Positions 16,325-25,370 of a stretch of DNA of 64,000 bases are shown one piece after another. This stretch comes from Dethiosulfatibacter aminovorans DSM 17477 (GTDB lineage Bacteria; Bacillota; Clostridia; Tissierellales; Dethiosulfatibacteraceae). The notes under the pieces are model-generated. The model made no database searches. It was not told where the DNA came from and worked only from the letters and a program-made list of their open reading frames with translations. Positions within the stretch are counted from its first letter, which is position 1; each line of letters opens with the position of its first letter. The position numbers were made by a program, and so were the translations under genes. The stretch is taken from contig NZ_FQZL01000007.1 in the NCBI RefSeq assembly GCF_900142005.1, forward strand, positions 62,001-126,000. The letters are read 5' to 3'.

Positions 16325-17942
16325 CAATATCACTTCCTTTCAAAATTTCATTGGCGGAATCAATTATTTCCTCCTGGAGTCCCATGAGCTCTGCAATGTT
16401 TATTGCATCCCTTGGAACCTGGCTTATGCTATCTGCAGCTATGAGCCGATAATCCATGTTTTCGCCTATTATGTCCATCCCCTTTTCAGGATTTTCCGTC
16501 AGATTTCTTCTTATTCCTTCCATGTCCGCATCCTTAAGCCCTGCAACCTGAAGCTTCTGTACGCCCTCACCTGCAGCGCCGTCAAAATGGGTGGTTACTA
16601 CGGATATTGAGTTCCGGTCTGCCAGGTAGCCTATTATGCTCTTTGTTATGGCATATCCTTCAACAGGATTGGTGCCTCCCGCCAGCTCGTCTATAAGGAT
16701 GAGACATCTTTCATCGGCTTTTTCCAAAGCTCTTTTTATATTCAGTATCTCCGCTCCAAAGGTGGAAAGCCCCTTCTCAACGGACTGTTCATCACCTATG
16801 GATATGAAGATGTTTTCGGAAAGACCCATGGTGCAACACCTGCAGGGTACATGAAGTCCCAGGGCCCCAGCCGCAGCCACAAGCCCGATCATCTTCAGGC
16901 TGACAGTCTTTCCACCCATGTTTGCTCCCGTAATGCAGGTTGCCGGCCTGTCCAGTTTCACTGAAACGGGTACATAGGATTTGTTTTTTTTGTTGAGTGC
17001 CTCTTCTGTCTTGCGGTGACGCCCTTCATCTATTGTTATTTTATGCTCTTTAATTATTTCAGGTCGTATGGAGCTTGTCACCTTTGCTTCTCTTAATTTT
17101 GCCAGGACCAGATCTATCTTCCCTATTGCCTTGAAGCCAATGTAGAATCTATCACTGCACTCTCCGATTTTTTCCGACAGTTTTGCCATTATTCTGTACT
17201 CTTCCTCTTCTTCCAAAACCTTCAGGCTGTTCATATCCACTATCATTCCATCGATCTTCGCCGTGTTTTTTATGGAGTATGTAATTCCCGTTCCTGATTC
17301 GGAGGATGGATAAATCCTCGAGTCCTTGTCCATTTTATCTATCAATTCAGCCTCTGTCTTATTGAGGGATATGTCTCCCTTCAGATTGATTCTTACATCA
17401 TAATCCTTTTTCAGGCTGTTCTTGATCTCTGTTTTTATTTCCTTAATCTTTCTGTTAAGGTTGTTTTTTTCTTTTTTTATTGATTCCAGTTTTTTCGAGT
17501 AGCTGTCATAAATGTAAAAAGTGTTCAGGCCTTCCTCATCGGGATCAAGAAGTCTTACTATGTCCTTAAGGCTCTCAGCCCTTATTTCATCAAAGGGACA
17601 GTTTTCCTCAATTATGCTTCTCGTCTTTTCAACAAGCATTGAAAAGTTTTTCACCTCGAAAAGTTCAACTGTTGTCAGAACCTCTCCCTTCTCAGCCCTG
17701 TAAATGGATTCGGAAATATCCTTGGCATGGGTCAGAACCGAAAAGAGCTTCTTGCTTGTATAATGCACTTCAAGATAGTCCATGAGGTCGTATTCCCTTT
17801 CAAGGGCTTCTTCGTCTCCAGGTCTGTATGACCTCATCTCCCTTTTTTCCTTCATACCATAAGGTGAAAGGGGATTGATCTTGTCCAGGAGAACCTCCAT
17901 ATTCAGAATTTCATAAACCTTTTTGTCAGCAAGCAAGTTCAT
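16314..17942 (-). CDS. kamC: Lysine 5,6-aminomutase reactivase ATPase (MutS-like)
   Basis: 542 aa. The C-terminal half is a MutS-type ATPase: Walker A GANMGGKTVS, the signature SIGDEQSVEKGLSTFGAE, Walker B LILIDELAGGTNPVEG, then VTTHFDG. The N-terminal half is mostly helical and charged, with a long coiled-coil-like segment. In kam operons such a protein is thought to exchange damaged cobalamin in the 5,6-aminomutase rather than repair DNA. The position between kamB and kamD supports this. It starts at ATG 17942, 17 bp behind kamB. Confidence 0.88.
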   Translation of the reverse strand: MNLLADKKVYEILNMEVLLDKINPLSPYGMKEKREMRSYRPGDEEALEREYDLMDYLEVHYTSKKLFSVLTHAKDISESIYRAEKGEVLTTVELFEVKNFSMLVEKTRSIIEENCPFDEIRAESLKDIVRLLDPDEEGLNTFYIYDSYSKKLESIKKEKNNLNRKIKEIKTEIKNSLKKDYDVRINLKGDISLNKTEAELIDKMDKDSRIYPSSESGTGITYSIKNTAKIDGMIVDMNSLKVLEEEEEYRIMAKLSEKIGECSDRFYIGFKAIGKIDLVLAKLREAKVTSSIRPEIIKEHKITIDEGRHRKTEEALNKKNKSYVPVSVKLDRPATCITGANMGGKTVSLKMIGLVAAAGALGLHVPCRCCTMGLSENIFISIGDEQSVEKGLSTFGAEILNIKRALEKADERCLILIDELAGGTNPVEGYAITKSIIGYLADRNSISVVTTHFDGAAGEGVQKLQVAGLKDADMEGIRRNLTENPEKGMDIIGENMDYRLIAADSISQVPRDAINIAELMGLQEEIIDSANEILKGSDIVEK

Positions 17943-17959
17943 TCATTCGCCCCCTTTTT

Positions 17960-18970
17960 TCATAAAGCCAATACATCAAATACCTTGATCTCCTTAAGGC
18001 ATCCACTTATTCTTTCAGTAAGTTCGCTGCTGTCGAAGCTGTATCCGTAGGGAGAAAGAGGATTGACTGTTACAGCTTCTATGTTTATGCTGTTTAGAAC
18101 CTTGACCCTCAGGCCCTTCCTCCTCAATTCGTTCCAGCTGAATCGGTCGGAGAACACCTTGGTTCCGTCTTCTATGATTATTTCATAATTCCTATTCCCG
18201 TTTGTCAGGTCCCTTAGCATGGAACTTGTTGCCGCTCCCGCTATATAAATGTATCTTGTATCGTCATCCACATAGGTTGTCAGCGTCTTTCCTCTACCCA
18301 GTCCAGTCTTGATCTCAGGATAGACTATCTTGTAGTCCCTGTCTATAATGCATGTCCTGTCCAAACTTTCCCTGAGTTCCTCGAGTCTTTCATCTTCAAC
18401 CTTGGGGAGGGAATAGATTTCCACGAAATATGCTGTTTCCAGAACAACCTTTTTGATGTCCCTGCTTATTACAGCTCCCGTGGACACTATGCATGAATCC
18501 GTAATGAGCGGCGACGAGACAGCCTTTCTGTCTATTGCTCCGTCTATGAGTACAAGTTGGGCGCCGTAATCCAGCATCCTGTCCTTCACCTTCATCATGT
18601 CCCTTGAATTCACCGGACCTGCTATCTGGACGCATCCTTCTTCCTTCACCCTGCAGATTATGATATTGCCCATGGGACTTGTGAATTCCGTGCTTTCAAG
18701 AATTTCAAGTCCTGCATCGCCCATTTCAAGGGTTGATTTTGCAGTGGCGATGATGGTGCCTTCCGAGACGAAGATCTCAGGCTTGTCAGTGTCCGTAACA
18801 AGGTCAGTCCGTTCTCCGTCTCTTCCGGTGGAGGTAAGTCCCAGTAAAATGTCCGCTTCATAGGCTTCCTCTATGAGATAGTTCATGGTAACCGTCTTAC
18901 CTGCATTCTTTGCAAGTCCGATGATGGAAACCGAGGTGTATTTTTCATTCAGATTGTGTATCAGTCTCAT
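17960..18970 (-). CDS. kamB: Lysine 5,6-aminomutase reactivase subunit
   Basis: 336 aa with an N-terminal P-loop-like GLAKNAGKTVT (residues 18-28) and an ADILLGLTSTGRDGERTDLVT segment, resembling small GTPase/dethiobiotin-synthetase-like folds. No membrane segments. Its place between kamA and kamC in the conserved order kamA-B-C-D-E supports the name. With KamC it probably reactivates the B12 enzyme KamDE. It starts at ATG 18970, 21 bp after the kamA stop. Biochemical proof for this family is thin, so the role is an inference from operon context. Confidence 0.82.
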   Translation of the reverse strand: MRLIHNLNEKYTSVSIIGLAKNAGKTVTMNYLIEEAYEADILLGLTSTGRDGERTDLVTDTDKPEIFVSEGTIIATAKSTLEMGDAGLEILESTEFTSPMGNIIICRVKEEGCVQIAGPVNSRDMMKVKDRMLDYGAQLVLIDGAIDRKAVSSPLITDSCIVSTGAVISRDIKKVVLETAYFVEIYSLPKVEDERLEELRESLDRTCIIDRDYKIVYPEIKTGLGRGKTLTTYVDDDTRYIYIAGAATSSMLRDLTNGNRNYEIIIEDGTKVFSDRFSWNELRRKGLRVKVLNSINIEAVTVNPLSPYGYSFDSSELTERISGCLKEIKVFDVLAL

Positions 18971-18991
18971 AGTCAGCCTCCTACTTGAATT

Positions 18992-20284
18992 TTAGTGCTT
19001 GGCAAGTTCCTTCTCTTCGGACTTCTTATGGAGTTTCTCCGTCCTGTTCCTTCTCTCAAGATTTGTTGGTTCGAGGTTAAGCATTTCACCTGCAAGCAGT
19101 GATGCTACTCCTGTAAGGTGGCTGGTTTTCCTGCCCTGGCATACATCGCACTGGCATTCAAGTTCTTCCATCTCTGCAGGCTCTGTATATGTTGTTATAA
19201 CGCCTTCATAGTTTCTTAGCACCAGCTTGTGGGTTGTTCTCGACATCACGTAGTCAGGCATTACAGGAATCTTTCCGCCGCCGCCCGGTGCGTCAACAAC
19301 GAATGTAGGCACTGCAAATCCTGAAGTATGTCCTCTCAGTCCCTCGATTATCTCTATACCCTTTCCAACTGTAGTCCTGAAGTGCGATATTCCAAGGGAA
19401 AGGTCACACTGGTAGATATAGTATGGTCTTACTCTGATTTTAACAAGCTCGTGAACCAGGTCCTTCATTACGAATACGCAGTCGTTTACTCCCCTTAGAA
19501 GTACCGACTGGTTTCCTAGAGGTATTCCCGCATCGGCAAGCTTTCTGATTGCTTCCTTTGATTCAGGAGTTATTTCCTTTGGATGGTTGTAGTGGGTGTT
19601 CAGCCAGATCGGATGATACTTCTTAAGCATGTTGCAAAGGTCATCTGTGATTCTTTGAGGCATAACAACCGGAGTTCTTGTTCCAAGCCTTATGATTTCA
19701 ACATGTGGTATTTCCCTGAGCTTCTTGATGATGTACTCGAGCTTCTCGTCGGATATAAGCAGTGCATCTCCGCCTGAAAGAACTATGTCCCTTACCTGTG
19801 GTGTTTCCCTGATATAGTCTATTGCCTTTTCAATTCTTTCCATTGGCATTGCATGGTCTGCCTGGCCTGCAAATCTTCTTCTTGTACAGTGCCTGCAGTA
19901 CATTGAACACTGGTCTGTCAAGAGAAGGAGCACTCTGTCCGGATATCTGTGTGTAAGTCCCGGAACCGGAGAATCACCGTCTTCGTGCAAAGGGTCAACC
20001 ATGTCGGACTTGCTGATGAATGTTTCAGCTATTGTAGGAACGGCCTGCATCCTGATTGGACATCTGTGGTCGTCCTTGTCCATGTGTGCAGCATAGTATG
20101 GAGTTATTCCCATTCTGAACTTCTCCAATACCGCATTGATGTCGTCCTCTTCCTGTGAGGTGATGTTTATTACCTTCTTCAAGGTTTCAACATCTGTAAT
20201 CCTGTTTTTCACCTGCCATTTCCAATCGTCCCATTCTGCCTGTGTTACATCTTTCCATAAATCTATCTTATTAAAATATGCCAT
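18992..20284 (-). CDS. kamA: Lysine 2,3-aminomutase (radical SAM)
   Basis: 430 aa. Radical-SAM cysteines C126, C130, C133 (CSMYCRHC); PLP lysine K338 in APGGGGKIPV; substrate-binding aspartates D294 and D331, one residue off the C. subterminale numbering (293, 330, 337). It converts L-lysine to L-beta-lysine, the first committed step of this fermentation. A C-terminal CQCDVCQG site gives the extra cysteines seen in true lysine mutases. The 113-bp gap upstream holds a small hairpin (GAGA..GGAG / CTCC..TCTC) and no clear promoter. Confidence 0.96.
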   Translation of the reverse strand: MAYFNKIDLWKDVTQAEWDDWKWQVKNRITDVETLKKVINITSQEEDDINAVLEKFRMGITPYYAAHMDKDDHRCPIRMQAVPTIAETFISKSDMVDPLHEDGDSPVPGLTHRYPDRVLLLLTDQCSMYCRHCTRRRFAGQADHAMPMERIEKAIDYIRETPQVRDIVLSGGDALLISDEKLEYIIKKLREIPHVEIIRLGTRTPVVMPQRITDDLCNMLKKYHPIWLNTHYNHPKEITPESKEAIRKLADAGIPLGNQSVLLRGVNDCVFVMKDLVHELVKIRVRPYYIYQCDLSLGISHFRTTVGKGIEIIEGLRGHTSGFAVPTFVVDAPGGGGKIPVMPDYVMSRTTHKLVLRNYEGVITTYTEPAEMEELECQCDVCQGRKTSHLTGVASLLAGEMLNLEPTNLERRNRTEKLHKKSEEKELAKH

Positions 20285-20397
20285 TTTTTTCTCCTTTATA
20301 TTTTAAGTATCCTGCGCTGCGACTTCTCTAAATTAAACATTCCGAGAACCGGAGAATCTCCAGCTCTCAGATATGATTTTTATTCCATGTCGCCTGA

Positions 20398-21450
20398 TTA
20401 TGCGTAGATTTTCTTGTAAAGTTCTCTAAGGCCTTCGCTTTCTCTCATTATCTCAAGAGAAACTGCAGCGTGATTCTTGGTGTATCCGTTTCCTATTATC
20501 ATGTTTACGTCTTTTCCCACACCTTCTGCACCGAGAGCCGCCTTTGTGAATGAGGTAGCCATTGAGAAGAAGTAAACTGTTCCGTCGTCCTTGCATGAAA
20601 GGATGCTTGACATCTCGCAGTTCGGTCTGCTTACGCAGTTGATTACAACATCGCAAAGTTCTCCGTCTGTAAGCTCAACTATTTCGTTGTATACGCCAAC
20701 TGCATCAGTTGCATCTCCTACGATGTACTCGTCTGCAAGTCCAAGCTTCTTAACCTTTTCAAGAGAGTCGCTTCTGTGAGCCATGCAGATAACCTTTCCT
20801 GCAACTCCTGCTCTCTTCTTTGCTTCGTAGAGGCAAAGCATTCCTGATTTTCCTGCTCCTCCAACTACAAGCACGGTATCTCCAGGCTTTACAAGCTTTG
20901 CAGTCTGTGCAGGTGCACCGGCAACGTCAAGTACTGAAAGTGCAAGGTTCTCAGGAAGGTCTGTAGGTATTTTTGCGTAGATTCCGCTTTCAAACAATAT
21001 TGCCTGTCCCTTGATGTCTACCTGGTCTATGTTGTCCCTTACTTCAAGTATCTCTTCGATTACAAGGGGAGTGAGTGAAAGCGATACAAGGGTAGCTATC
21101 TTGTCCCCAACCTGAAGGTCTGTCTTTCCTTCCATTGCAGGTCCGATTTCCTTTACTGTTCCTATAAGCATTCCGCCTGATCCTGTAACAGGGTTTTGAT
21201 GCTTTCCTCTTTCAGCAACGATTCCCATCATTATTTCCTTGATCTTTTCAACGTCGCCTTCCGCCTGGTCCTTGATCTGTGTGAAGCTTGCAGAGTCAAC
21301 GTTAAGAGTCTGTACATCTATTAGTATTTCATTGTCGTAAATTTCCATGGTGTTGTCGATCTTGAGTGCCGGTTGCGGCAATACTCCCTTAGGTTCGATT
21401 ACTCTGTGTGTTCCGTATGGGTTTCCTTTTTTCAATGTTACTGCCTTCAT
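20398..21450 (-). CDS. kdd: L-erythro-3,5-diaminohexanoate dehydrogenase
   Basis: 350 aa, with a zinc-free medium-chain dehydrogenase-like layout. A nucleotide-binding loop VLVVGGAGKSGMLCL near residue 190 is followed by CMAHRSDSLEKVKKLG. The enzyme oxidises 3,5-diaminohexanoate to 3-keto-5-aminohexanoate with NAD(P). It lies between the aminotransferase and kamA genes, on the same strand. The usual next enzymes (Kce cleavage enzyme, Kal ammonia lyase) are absent from this window. Confidence 0.93.
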   Translation of the reverse strand: MKAVTLKKGNPYGTHRVIEPKGVLPQPALKIDNTMEIYDNEILIDVQTLNVDSASFTQIKDQAEGDVEKIKEIMMGIVAERGKHQNPVTGSGGMLIGTVKEIGPAMEGKTDLQVGDKIATLVSLSLTPLVIEEILEVRDNIDQVDIKGQAILFESGIYAKIPTDLPENLALSVLDVAGAPAQTAKLVKPGDTVLVVGGAGKSGMLCLYEAKKRAGVAGKVICMAHRSDSLEKVKKLGLADEYIVGDATDAVGVYNEIVELTDGELCDVVINCVSRPNCEMSSILSCKDDGTVYFFSMATSFTKAALGAEGVGKDVNMIIGNGYTKNHAAVSLEIMRESEGLRELYKKIYA

Positions 21451-21482
21451 AATTTTACGCCTCCAAATTTTTTATATTTTAT

Positions 21483-22745
21483 TTATTTCTCCAGTTTTAT
21501 TTTTACTGGATATTTAGCCAGGGTTGTTTCCATCGCTTCCCTTATGGACTTAAGGGATGACTTAAGGTCCTCGTCAGTATGTCTGTGTGCTATGTACCAG
21601 TGGTGGTAGGGCTGAATGAAGAGCCCTCTTCTTATTGTTTCCGTGTAGAACATGGTCCTTCTTTCCTTGTAGTGGTCGTCCACCTTGTCAAATGTCACAT
21701 AGGGCATTGGCGGTATTCCCGACACCGTCACCGGTGCTCCAAGCTCATCCATGATCTTGTGGAGCTCTTCCAGGTACCATGTTCCCCTTTCCCACATTAC
21801 ATCTGTAACCTTTTCTCTTTCGAGGATCTCCAGACACTTGAGGGCCGCTGCCATTTCAAGGCTGTTGGGGAAGAATGTGGATGATATGAATACATCCTTT
21901 TCCATTGTCTTCATGATTTCCGCTTTTCCTACACATGCGCTTATTGGATATCCGTTTGCAAGGGCCTTGCCGAATACTGACATGTCGGGAATCACTCCGT
22001 ATCTTTCCTGAGCTCCGCCCATCGCCACTCTGAATCCGGTCCTTATTTCATCGAATATAAGTATTACGTTATATTTGTCTGCAAGGTCCCTTACCCCCTG
22101 TAGATATCCGTCCGGCGGCGGGATTATCGGTGCCGCTCCGGGATGTCCAACAGGAGTGATTATAATACAGGCGGTGTTGTCCTTGTTTTCCTCCAATAGC
22201 TTCTCAAGTTCTTCAAGGTCTCCGTAGTGGAATTCCTTTGTCAGTTCCTTCACTGCCTTTGGCACTCCGCCGGGATTTTCAACACACCAGTCGTGCCATC
22301 CGTGGTAGCCGCATCTAAGTATTATGTCCTTTCCCGAATGTCCCCTTGCTATCCTGGTTGCTATTCCAGTAACGTCGGAGCCCGTCTTGGCAAGAACCAC
22401 CATTTCGGCACTTGGTATAAGCTCTATAAGCTTCTTCTGAAGCTCATTCTGAATTTCCTGTACAAGACTGAAGCAAAAGCCTTTTTCCATCTGCTTGATG
22501 GCTGCCTCGTTTATTTCCTTCTCATCATAGCCGAGTATTATTGGTCCGTAGGCACAAAGCATGTCTATGTAGTCGTTTCCGTCAACATCAACTATGTGTC
22601 CGCCGTATCCTCTTTCTATATATATGGGATACTCCCCTTCAACGAAATTGTACGGTCTTCTGATTCCCATGACTCCGCCCGGCGATAATTTCTTACCTTC
22701 TTCGAAAAGTTTCAATGACTTTTCAAGATTCAGCTTCTTGCTCAT
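21483..22745 (-). CDS. Class III (GSA-aminomutase-like) aminotransferase in the lysine operon
   Basis: 420 aa, fold type I. PLP-site features: GSDVTGIATRIARG, FDEIRTG with D232, and FGKALANGYP with Schiff-base K260. Upstream in-frame codons exist, but AAAGGAGG six bases before ATG 22745 sets the start at MSKKLNLEKS. It is the first gene after the sigma-54 promoter and 32 bp before kdd. The substrate is unknown. A keto-amino intermediate of the lysine pathway (e.g. 3-keto-5-aminohexanoate) or another omega-amino acid would fit the place. A true glutamate-1-semialdehyde mutase is unlikely because no heme genes are near. Confidence 0.85.
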   Translation of the reverse strand: MSKKLNLEKSLKLFEEGKKLSPGGVMGIRRPYNFVEGEYPIYIERGYGGHIVDVDGNDYIDMLCAYGPIILGYDEKEINEAAIKQMEKGFCFSLVQEIQNELQKKLIELIPSAEMVVLAKTGSDVTGIATRIARGHSGKDIILRCGYHGWHDWCVENPGGVPKAVKELTKEFHYGDLEELEKLLEENKDNTACIIITPVGHPGAAPIIPPPDGYLQGVRDLADKYNVILIFDEIRTGFRVAMGGAQERYGVIPDMSVFGKALANGYPISACVGKAEIMKTMEKDVFISSTFFPNSLEMAAALKCLEILEREKVTDVMWERGTWYLEELHKIMDELGAPVTVSGIPPMPYVTFDKVDDHYKERRTMFYTETIRRGLFIQPYHHWYIAHRHTDEDLKSSLKSIREAMETTLAKYPVKIKLEK

Positions 22746-22856
22746 AACTTCCTCCTTTAGTTTCCCTTTAAAATATACCAACTCTTCTGGTTGTTTCGTA
22801 TGGCTATTAACCAATTTTATATGTGAGTTTAGTACTCATCTCTTTATTCATAAGTA

Positions 22857-22874
22857 ATGCAATTAGCGTGCCAG
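22857..22874 (-). promoter_or_regulatory. Sigma-54 (-24/-12) promoter of the lysine fermentation operon
   Basis: On the minus strand CTGGCACGCTAATTGCAT matches the RpoN consensus YTGGCACGrNNNTTGCW, with correct GG to GC spacing. It is about 112 bp upstream of the aminotransferase start. It implies an enhancer-binding activator, most simply the one encoded at 23943-25340. Confidence 0.85.
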
Positions 22875-22887
22875 TTTTTCACAAAAA

Positions 22888-22944
22888 CAAAAACGTTGAA
22901 AAATGGACGTTTTTGCATTTATCGGCAAACCTTTTCATGGTTTG
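22888..22944. promoter_or_regulatory. Candidate activator sites upstream of the sigma-54 promoter
   Basis: Two inverted repeats, CAAAAACGT / ACGTTTTTG (22888-22915) and CAAACC / GGTTTG (22926-22944), sit 14 and 52 bp upstream of the -24 element. They may be enhancer sites or simple hairpins. The remainder of the gap to the next gene carries that gene's promoter and a repeat. Confidence 0.35.
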
Positions 22945-23011
22945 ATTGCAAGTTTTCGCCGAATTACAGGCACAAGCCGCCCATTTTTAGGCATTTATTT
23001 CATATTTAATG

Positions 23012-23039
23012 TTGAAATATGGTAAATATATGATATAAT
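23012..23039 (+). promoter_or_regulatory. Promoter of the DUF1934 gene
   Basis: -35 TTGAAA (23012-23017), 16 bp, -10 TATAAT (23034-23039). The ~140-nt leader then holds AAATGCTTAAGCATTTTT (terminator-like) and the repeat at 23093-23156. Confidence 0.6.
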
Positions 23040-23092
23040 TCAAGATAGTAGCTACGCTGCGTAAAATGCTTAAGCATTTTTCAAGAGGTCTT

Positions 23093-23156
23093 AGAAAGTA
23101 TCCTTAACCGCGTAATACCAATGCTTCAGGGGATTACGCATTTTTGATTTTCTTAG
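23093..23156 (-). repeat. Hairpin repeat with conserved AAGGATACTTTCT side, copy 2
   Basis: On the minus strand the hairpin ATTACGC / GCGTAAT-type stem is different from copy 1 at 1294-1355, while the 3' TAAGGATACTTTCTAA is kept. On the plus strand GCGTAAT..ATTACGC followed by ATTTTTG could act as a terminator in the leader of the DUF1934 gene. Confidence 0.5.
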
Positions 23157-23187
23157 ACTGGAACAAATATTTCAAAAGGAAATGATA

Positions 23188-23613
23188 ATGAATAAAGTAA
23201 AAATGAAAATAAGCGGAGCCCAAAGCACCGGAAACAGCAAGCCACATGTTACGGAACTTACGACGGACGGTGTTTTCGAATTCACCGGAGATGAATACTA
23301 CTACACTTACAACGAATCGGCGATTTCCGGTATGGAAGGCTGCACAACTACCCTCATAACAGACGGCAAGAAGAAAATCGTACTCAGAAGGTCTGGAGAT
23401 GCAAATTCCGCCTCCATGGATTTTGTGGAAGGAAAAAGTAATAGAAGCCAATATATGACTGAATACGGCAGTTTTGAGCTGTTGCTGAGAACTTCAATAG
23501 TGAACTGCAATATCAAGGAAGACGGTACCGGGGAGATACATCTGGAGTACAGCATGACCTTCGGAGGCGAAGAGGAATCAAGGAACAAGCTGAATATACG
23601 CATAACAAATTAA
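23188..23613 (+). CDS. DUF1934 (YwiB-type) beta-barrel protein
   Basis: 141 aa; alternating beta-strand pattern with EDGTGEIHLEYSM near the C-terminus, typical of the YwiB/DUF1934 calycin-like family. AAAGGA seven bases before ATG 23188 favours MNKVKMKISG over the ATG six bases earlier. No signal peptide. The function of the family is unknown. It has its own sigma-70 promoter with a long hairpin-rich leader. Confidence 0.75.
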   Translation: MNKVKMKISGAQSTGNSKPHVTELTTDGVFEFTGDEYYYTYNESAISGMEGCTTTLITDGKKKIVLRRSGDANSASMDFVEGKSNRSQYMTEYGSFELLLRTSIVNCNIKEDGTGEIHLEYSMTFGGEEESRNKLNIRITN

Positions 23614-23709
23614 CACGATTCGGCAAGAATAGATACGAAAACAGGGCAGTAAAATCTACTGCTCAATTTTCAACATCATGCGCCGAATTTTGGGCGATCA
23701 TTGGGACGC

Positions 23710-23743
23710 AAGATTCAACTCAACTATAGTTGCGATATAACAC
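23710..23743 (+). repeat. Solo 3' arm of the ~112-bp palindrome family
   Basis: GATTCAACTCAACTATAGTT plus GCGATATAACAC is identical to the 3' arm of the complete copy ending at 23931. The left arm is missing or unrecognisable. Further fragments (GCGTTATTTCTCAAC with AGTTGAGAT) lie at 23773-23800. Confidence 0.6.
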
Positions 23744-23818
23744 AAAACTACAATAAAAAGAATATTAATGAAGCGTTATTTCTCAACTAAAGTTGAGATG
23801 CAAGAACGCATTAAGGAA

Positions 23819-23931
23819 GCGTTATATCTCAACAAGTTTCGTACTGAATCATGTACCATTTGATATACAGTTAAATCGTCTGTATTTCAAATAACACCTG
23901 ATTCAACTCAACTATAGTTGCGATATAACAC
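23819..23931 (+). repeat. ~112-bp imperfect palindrome (leader element) before the sigma-54 activator gene
   Basis: 113 bp. Outer pairs GCGTTATATC / GATATAACAC, middle pairs TGAATC / GATTCA, inner hairpin ATACAG-TTAAATCGT-CTGTAT. The 5' arm holds AGTTTCGTACT and the 3' arm holds ACTCAACT, as in the other copies. It ends one base before the AGGAG Shine-Dalgarno of the gene at 23943. The outer stem differs from other copies (GTTTTA..TAAAAC) yet still pairs. Confidence 0.7.
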
Positions 23932-23942
23932 TAGGAGAGAAA

Positions 23943-25340
23943 ATGGAAAATAAATATTACGAGTCCGTTATAGAGATTCTGGACTATATAGACGAAGGGA
24001 TACAGGTCATAGACGAGCACGGAAAAATAGTATACTACAACAAGGCAGCAAGGGTCGTGGACGGTATCGAGGGTCAGACAGCCATAGGAAGGCATTTTCT
24101 AGAAATCTATCCATCCCTGTCCAACGAGACAAGCACGCTCATCAAGTCCATGGAAACTATGAAGGCAATCTACAATGAACAGCAGGATTTTATAAACTAC
24201 AAGGGAGACAAGATTACAACAATGAACTCCTCATTTCCCATAAAACATAACAATAGGATTATCGGTGCAATAGAGGTGTCAAAGAATATAACCCAGATGA
24301 AGGAGATGTCCGAGAAGATTGCAGACCTCCAAAGCGAGCTGTACAAGCCCAGGAAGGAAAAGAGGAACATTCGACACAGCGAAAAATATACACTGGTGGA
24401 CATCATAGGCCAGTCAAAGGAGATGCTTAAGCTTAAGAACCTGGCATTCAAGGCATCACAGTCCGATTCCCCTGTACTCATAGGAGGAAAGACCGGAACA
24501 GGAAAGGAACTTTTCGTCCAGGCCATACACTATGCCAGCAGGAGAAAGAAAAAGCCTTTCATAGCACAAAACTGCGCCGCCCTTCCTGCAAACCTTCTGG
24601 AAAGCATGCTTTTCGGATCTGTAAGGGGAAGCTTCACGGGAGCGGAAAACAGGCCTGGACTTTTTGAAATGGCAGACGGCGGCACCCTGTTCCTGGATGA
24701 GATAAACTCCATGCCCCTGGAACTTCAGGCCAAACTCCTCAGAGCCATTCAAAACAACAATATCAGAAGGGTGGGAGCGACAAGCACCATAGATGTGAAC
24801 GTCAGGATAATTGCAGCCTTCAACGAAGACATAGAGGACATTCTCAACTCGGGAAAGATGAGAAAGGACCTGTTCTACAGGCTAAACGTAATCACCCTCA
24901 TCGTACCGGAGCTTAAGGACAGGAGCAGCGATATACCCCTTCTGGTCGAATATTTCATAGACAAGTACAACAAGGAGATGAACAAGTATATAACAGGACT
25001 TTCCGACGAAGTGATGGAAATCTTCATGCACTACGACTGGCCCGGAAACGTTAGGGAGCTTGAGCATGCAATAGAGGGAATTGCAAGCATCTATGACATA
25101 GACCTAATAAGGGAGGAGCACCTTCCCTACCAGTTCAGGCACATAAAAGACTCCGAAGATTATATCAGAATAGAGGAGATAGGCTCACTCAAGAAGACCC
25201 TTGAGGATACGGAAAAGAAGATGATCGAACTTGCCCTCAAAAAGACGGACAACAATATAACAAGGTCCGCCGAGATACTTGACGTACCCAGGCAGACCCT
25301 CCAGTACCGGATAAAAAAACTGAAAATAATAAATACTTAA
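23943..25340 (+). CDS. Sigma-54-dependent activator (PAS, AAA+, Fis-type HTH; RocR-like)
   Basis: 465 aa. An N-terminal PAS sensor (about 10-115; [19 protein letters not shown]) is followed by an AAA+ core with Walker [10 protein letters not shown], a GSFTGA loop (variant of GAFTGA, as in RocR), Walker B TLFLDEIN and [12 protein letters not shown]. The C-terminal Fis HTH ends the protein ([22 protein letters not shown]). RocR-like activators drive amino-acid catabolism. The perfect sigma-54 promoter of the lysine operon lies about 1.1 kb away, so that operon is the likely target. Translation starts right after a copy of the palindromic leader element. Confidence 0.93.
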   Translation: MENKYYESVIEILDYIDEGIQVIDEHGKIVYYNKAARVVDGIEGQTAIGRHFLEIYPSLSNETSTLIKSMETMKAIYNEQQDFINYKGDKITTMNSSFPIKHNNRIIGAIEVSKNITQMKEMSEKIADLQSELYKPRKEKRNIRHSEKYTLVDIIGQSKEMLKLKNLAFKASQSDSPVLIGGKTGTGKELFVQAIHYASRRKKKPFIAQNCAALPANLLESMLFGSVRGSFTGAENRPGLFEMADGGTLFLDEINSMPLELQAKLLRAIQNNNIRRVGATSTIDVNVRIIAAFNEDIEDILNSGKMRKDLFYRLNVITLIVPELKDRSSDIPLLVEYFIDKYNKEMNKYITGLSDEVMEIFMHYDWPGNVRELEHAIEGIASIYDIDLIREEHLPYQFRHIKDSEDYIRIEEIGSLKKTLEDTEKKMIELALKKTDNNITRSAEILDVPRQTLQYRIKKLKIINT

Positions 25341-25370
25341 TTCGAATTGAATAGTTTACAGTATTAGCCA

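Noticed and set aside
22797..22850. Another leader palindrome before the aminotransferase gene
   Set aside because: A few words (GAATAAA, ACTCA) recur, but no paired arms or AGTTGA loop are present.
23710..23931. CRISPR-like array from repeated GATTCAACTCAACTATAGTT units
   Set aside because: Only two exact copies with irregular spacing, no cas genes, and the unit is the 3' arm of a palindrome family found elsewhere singly.
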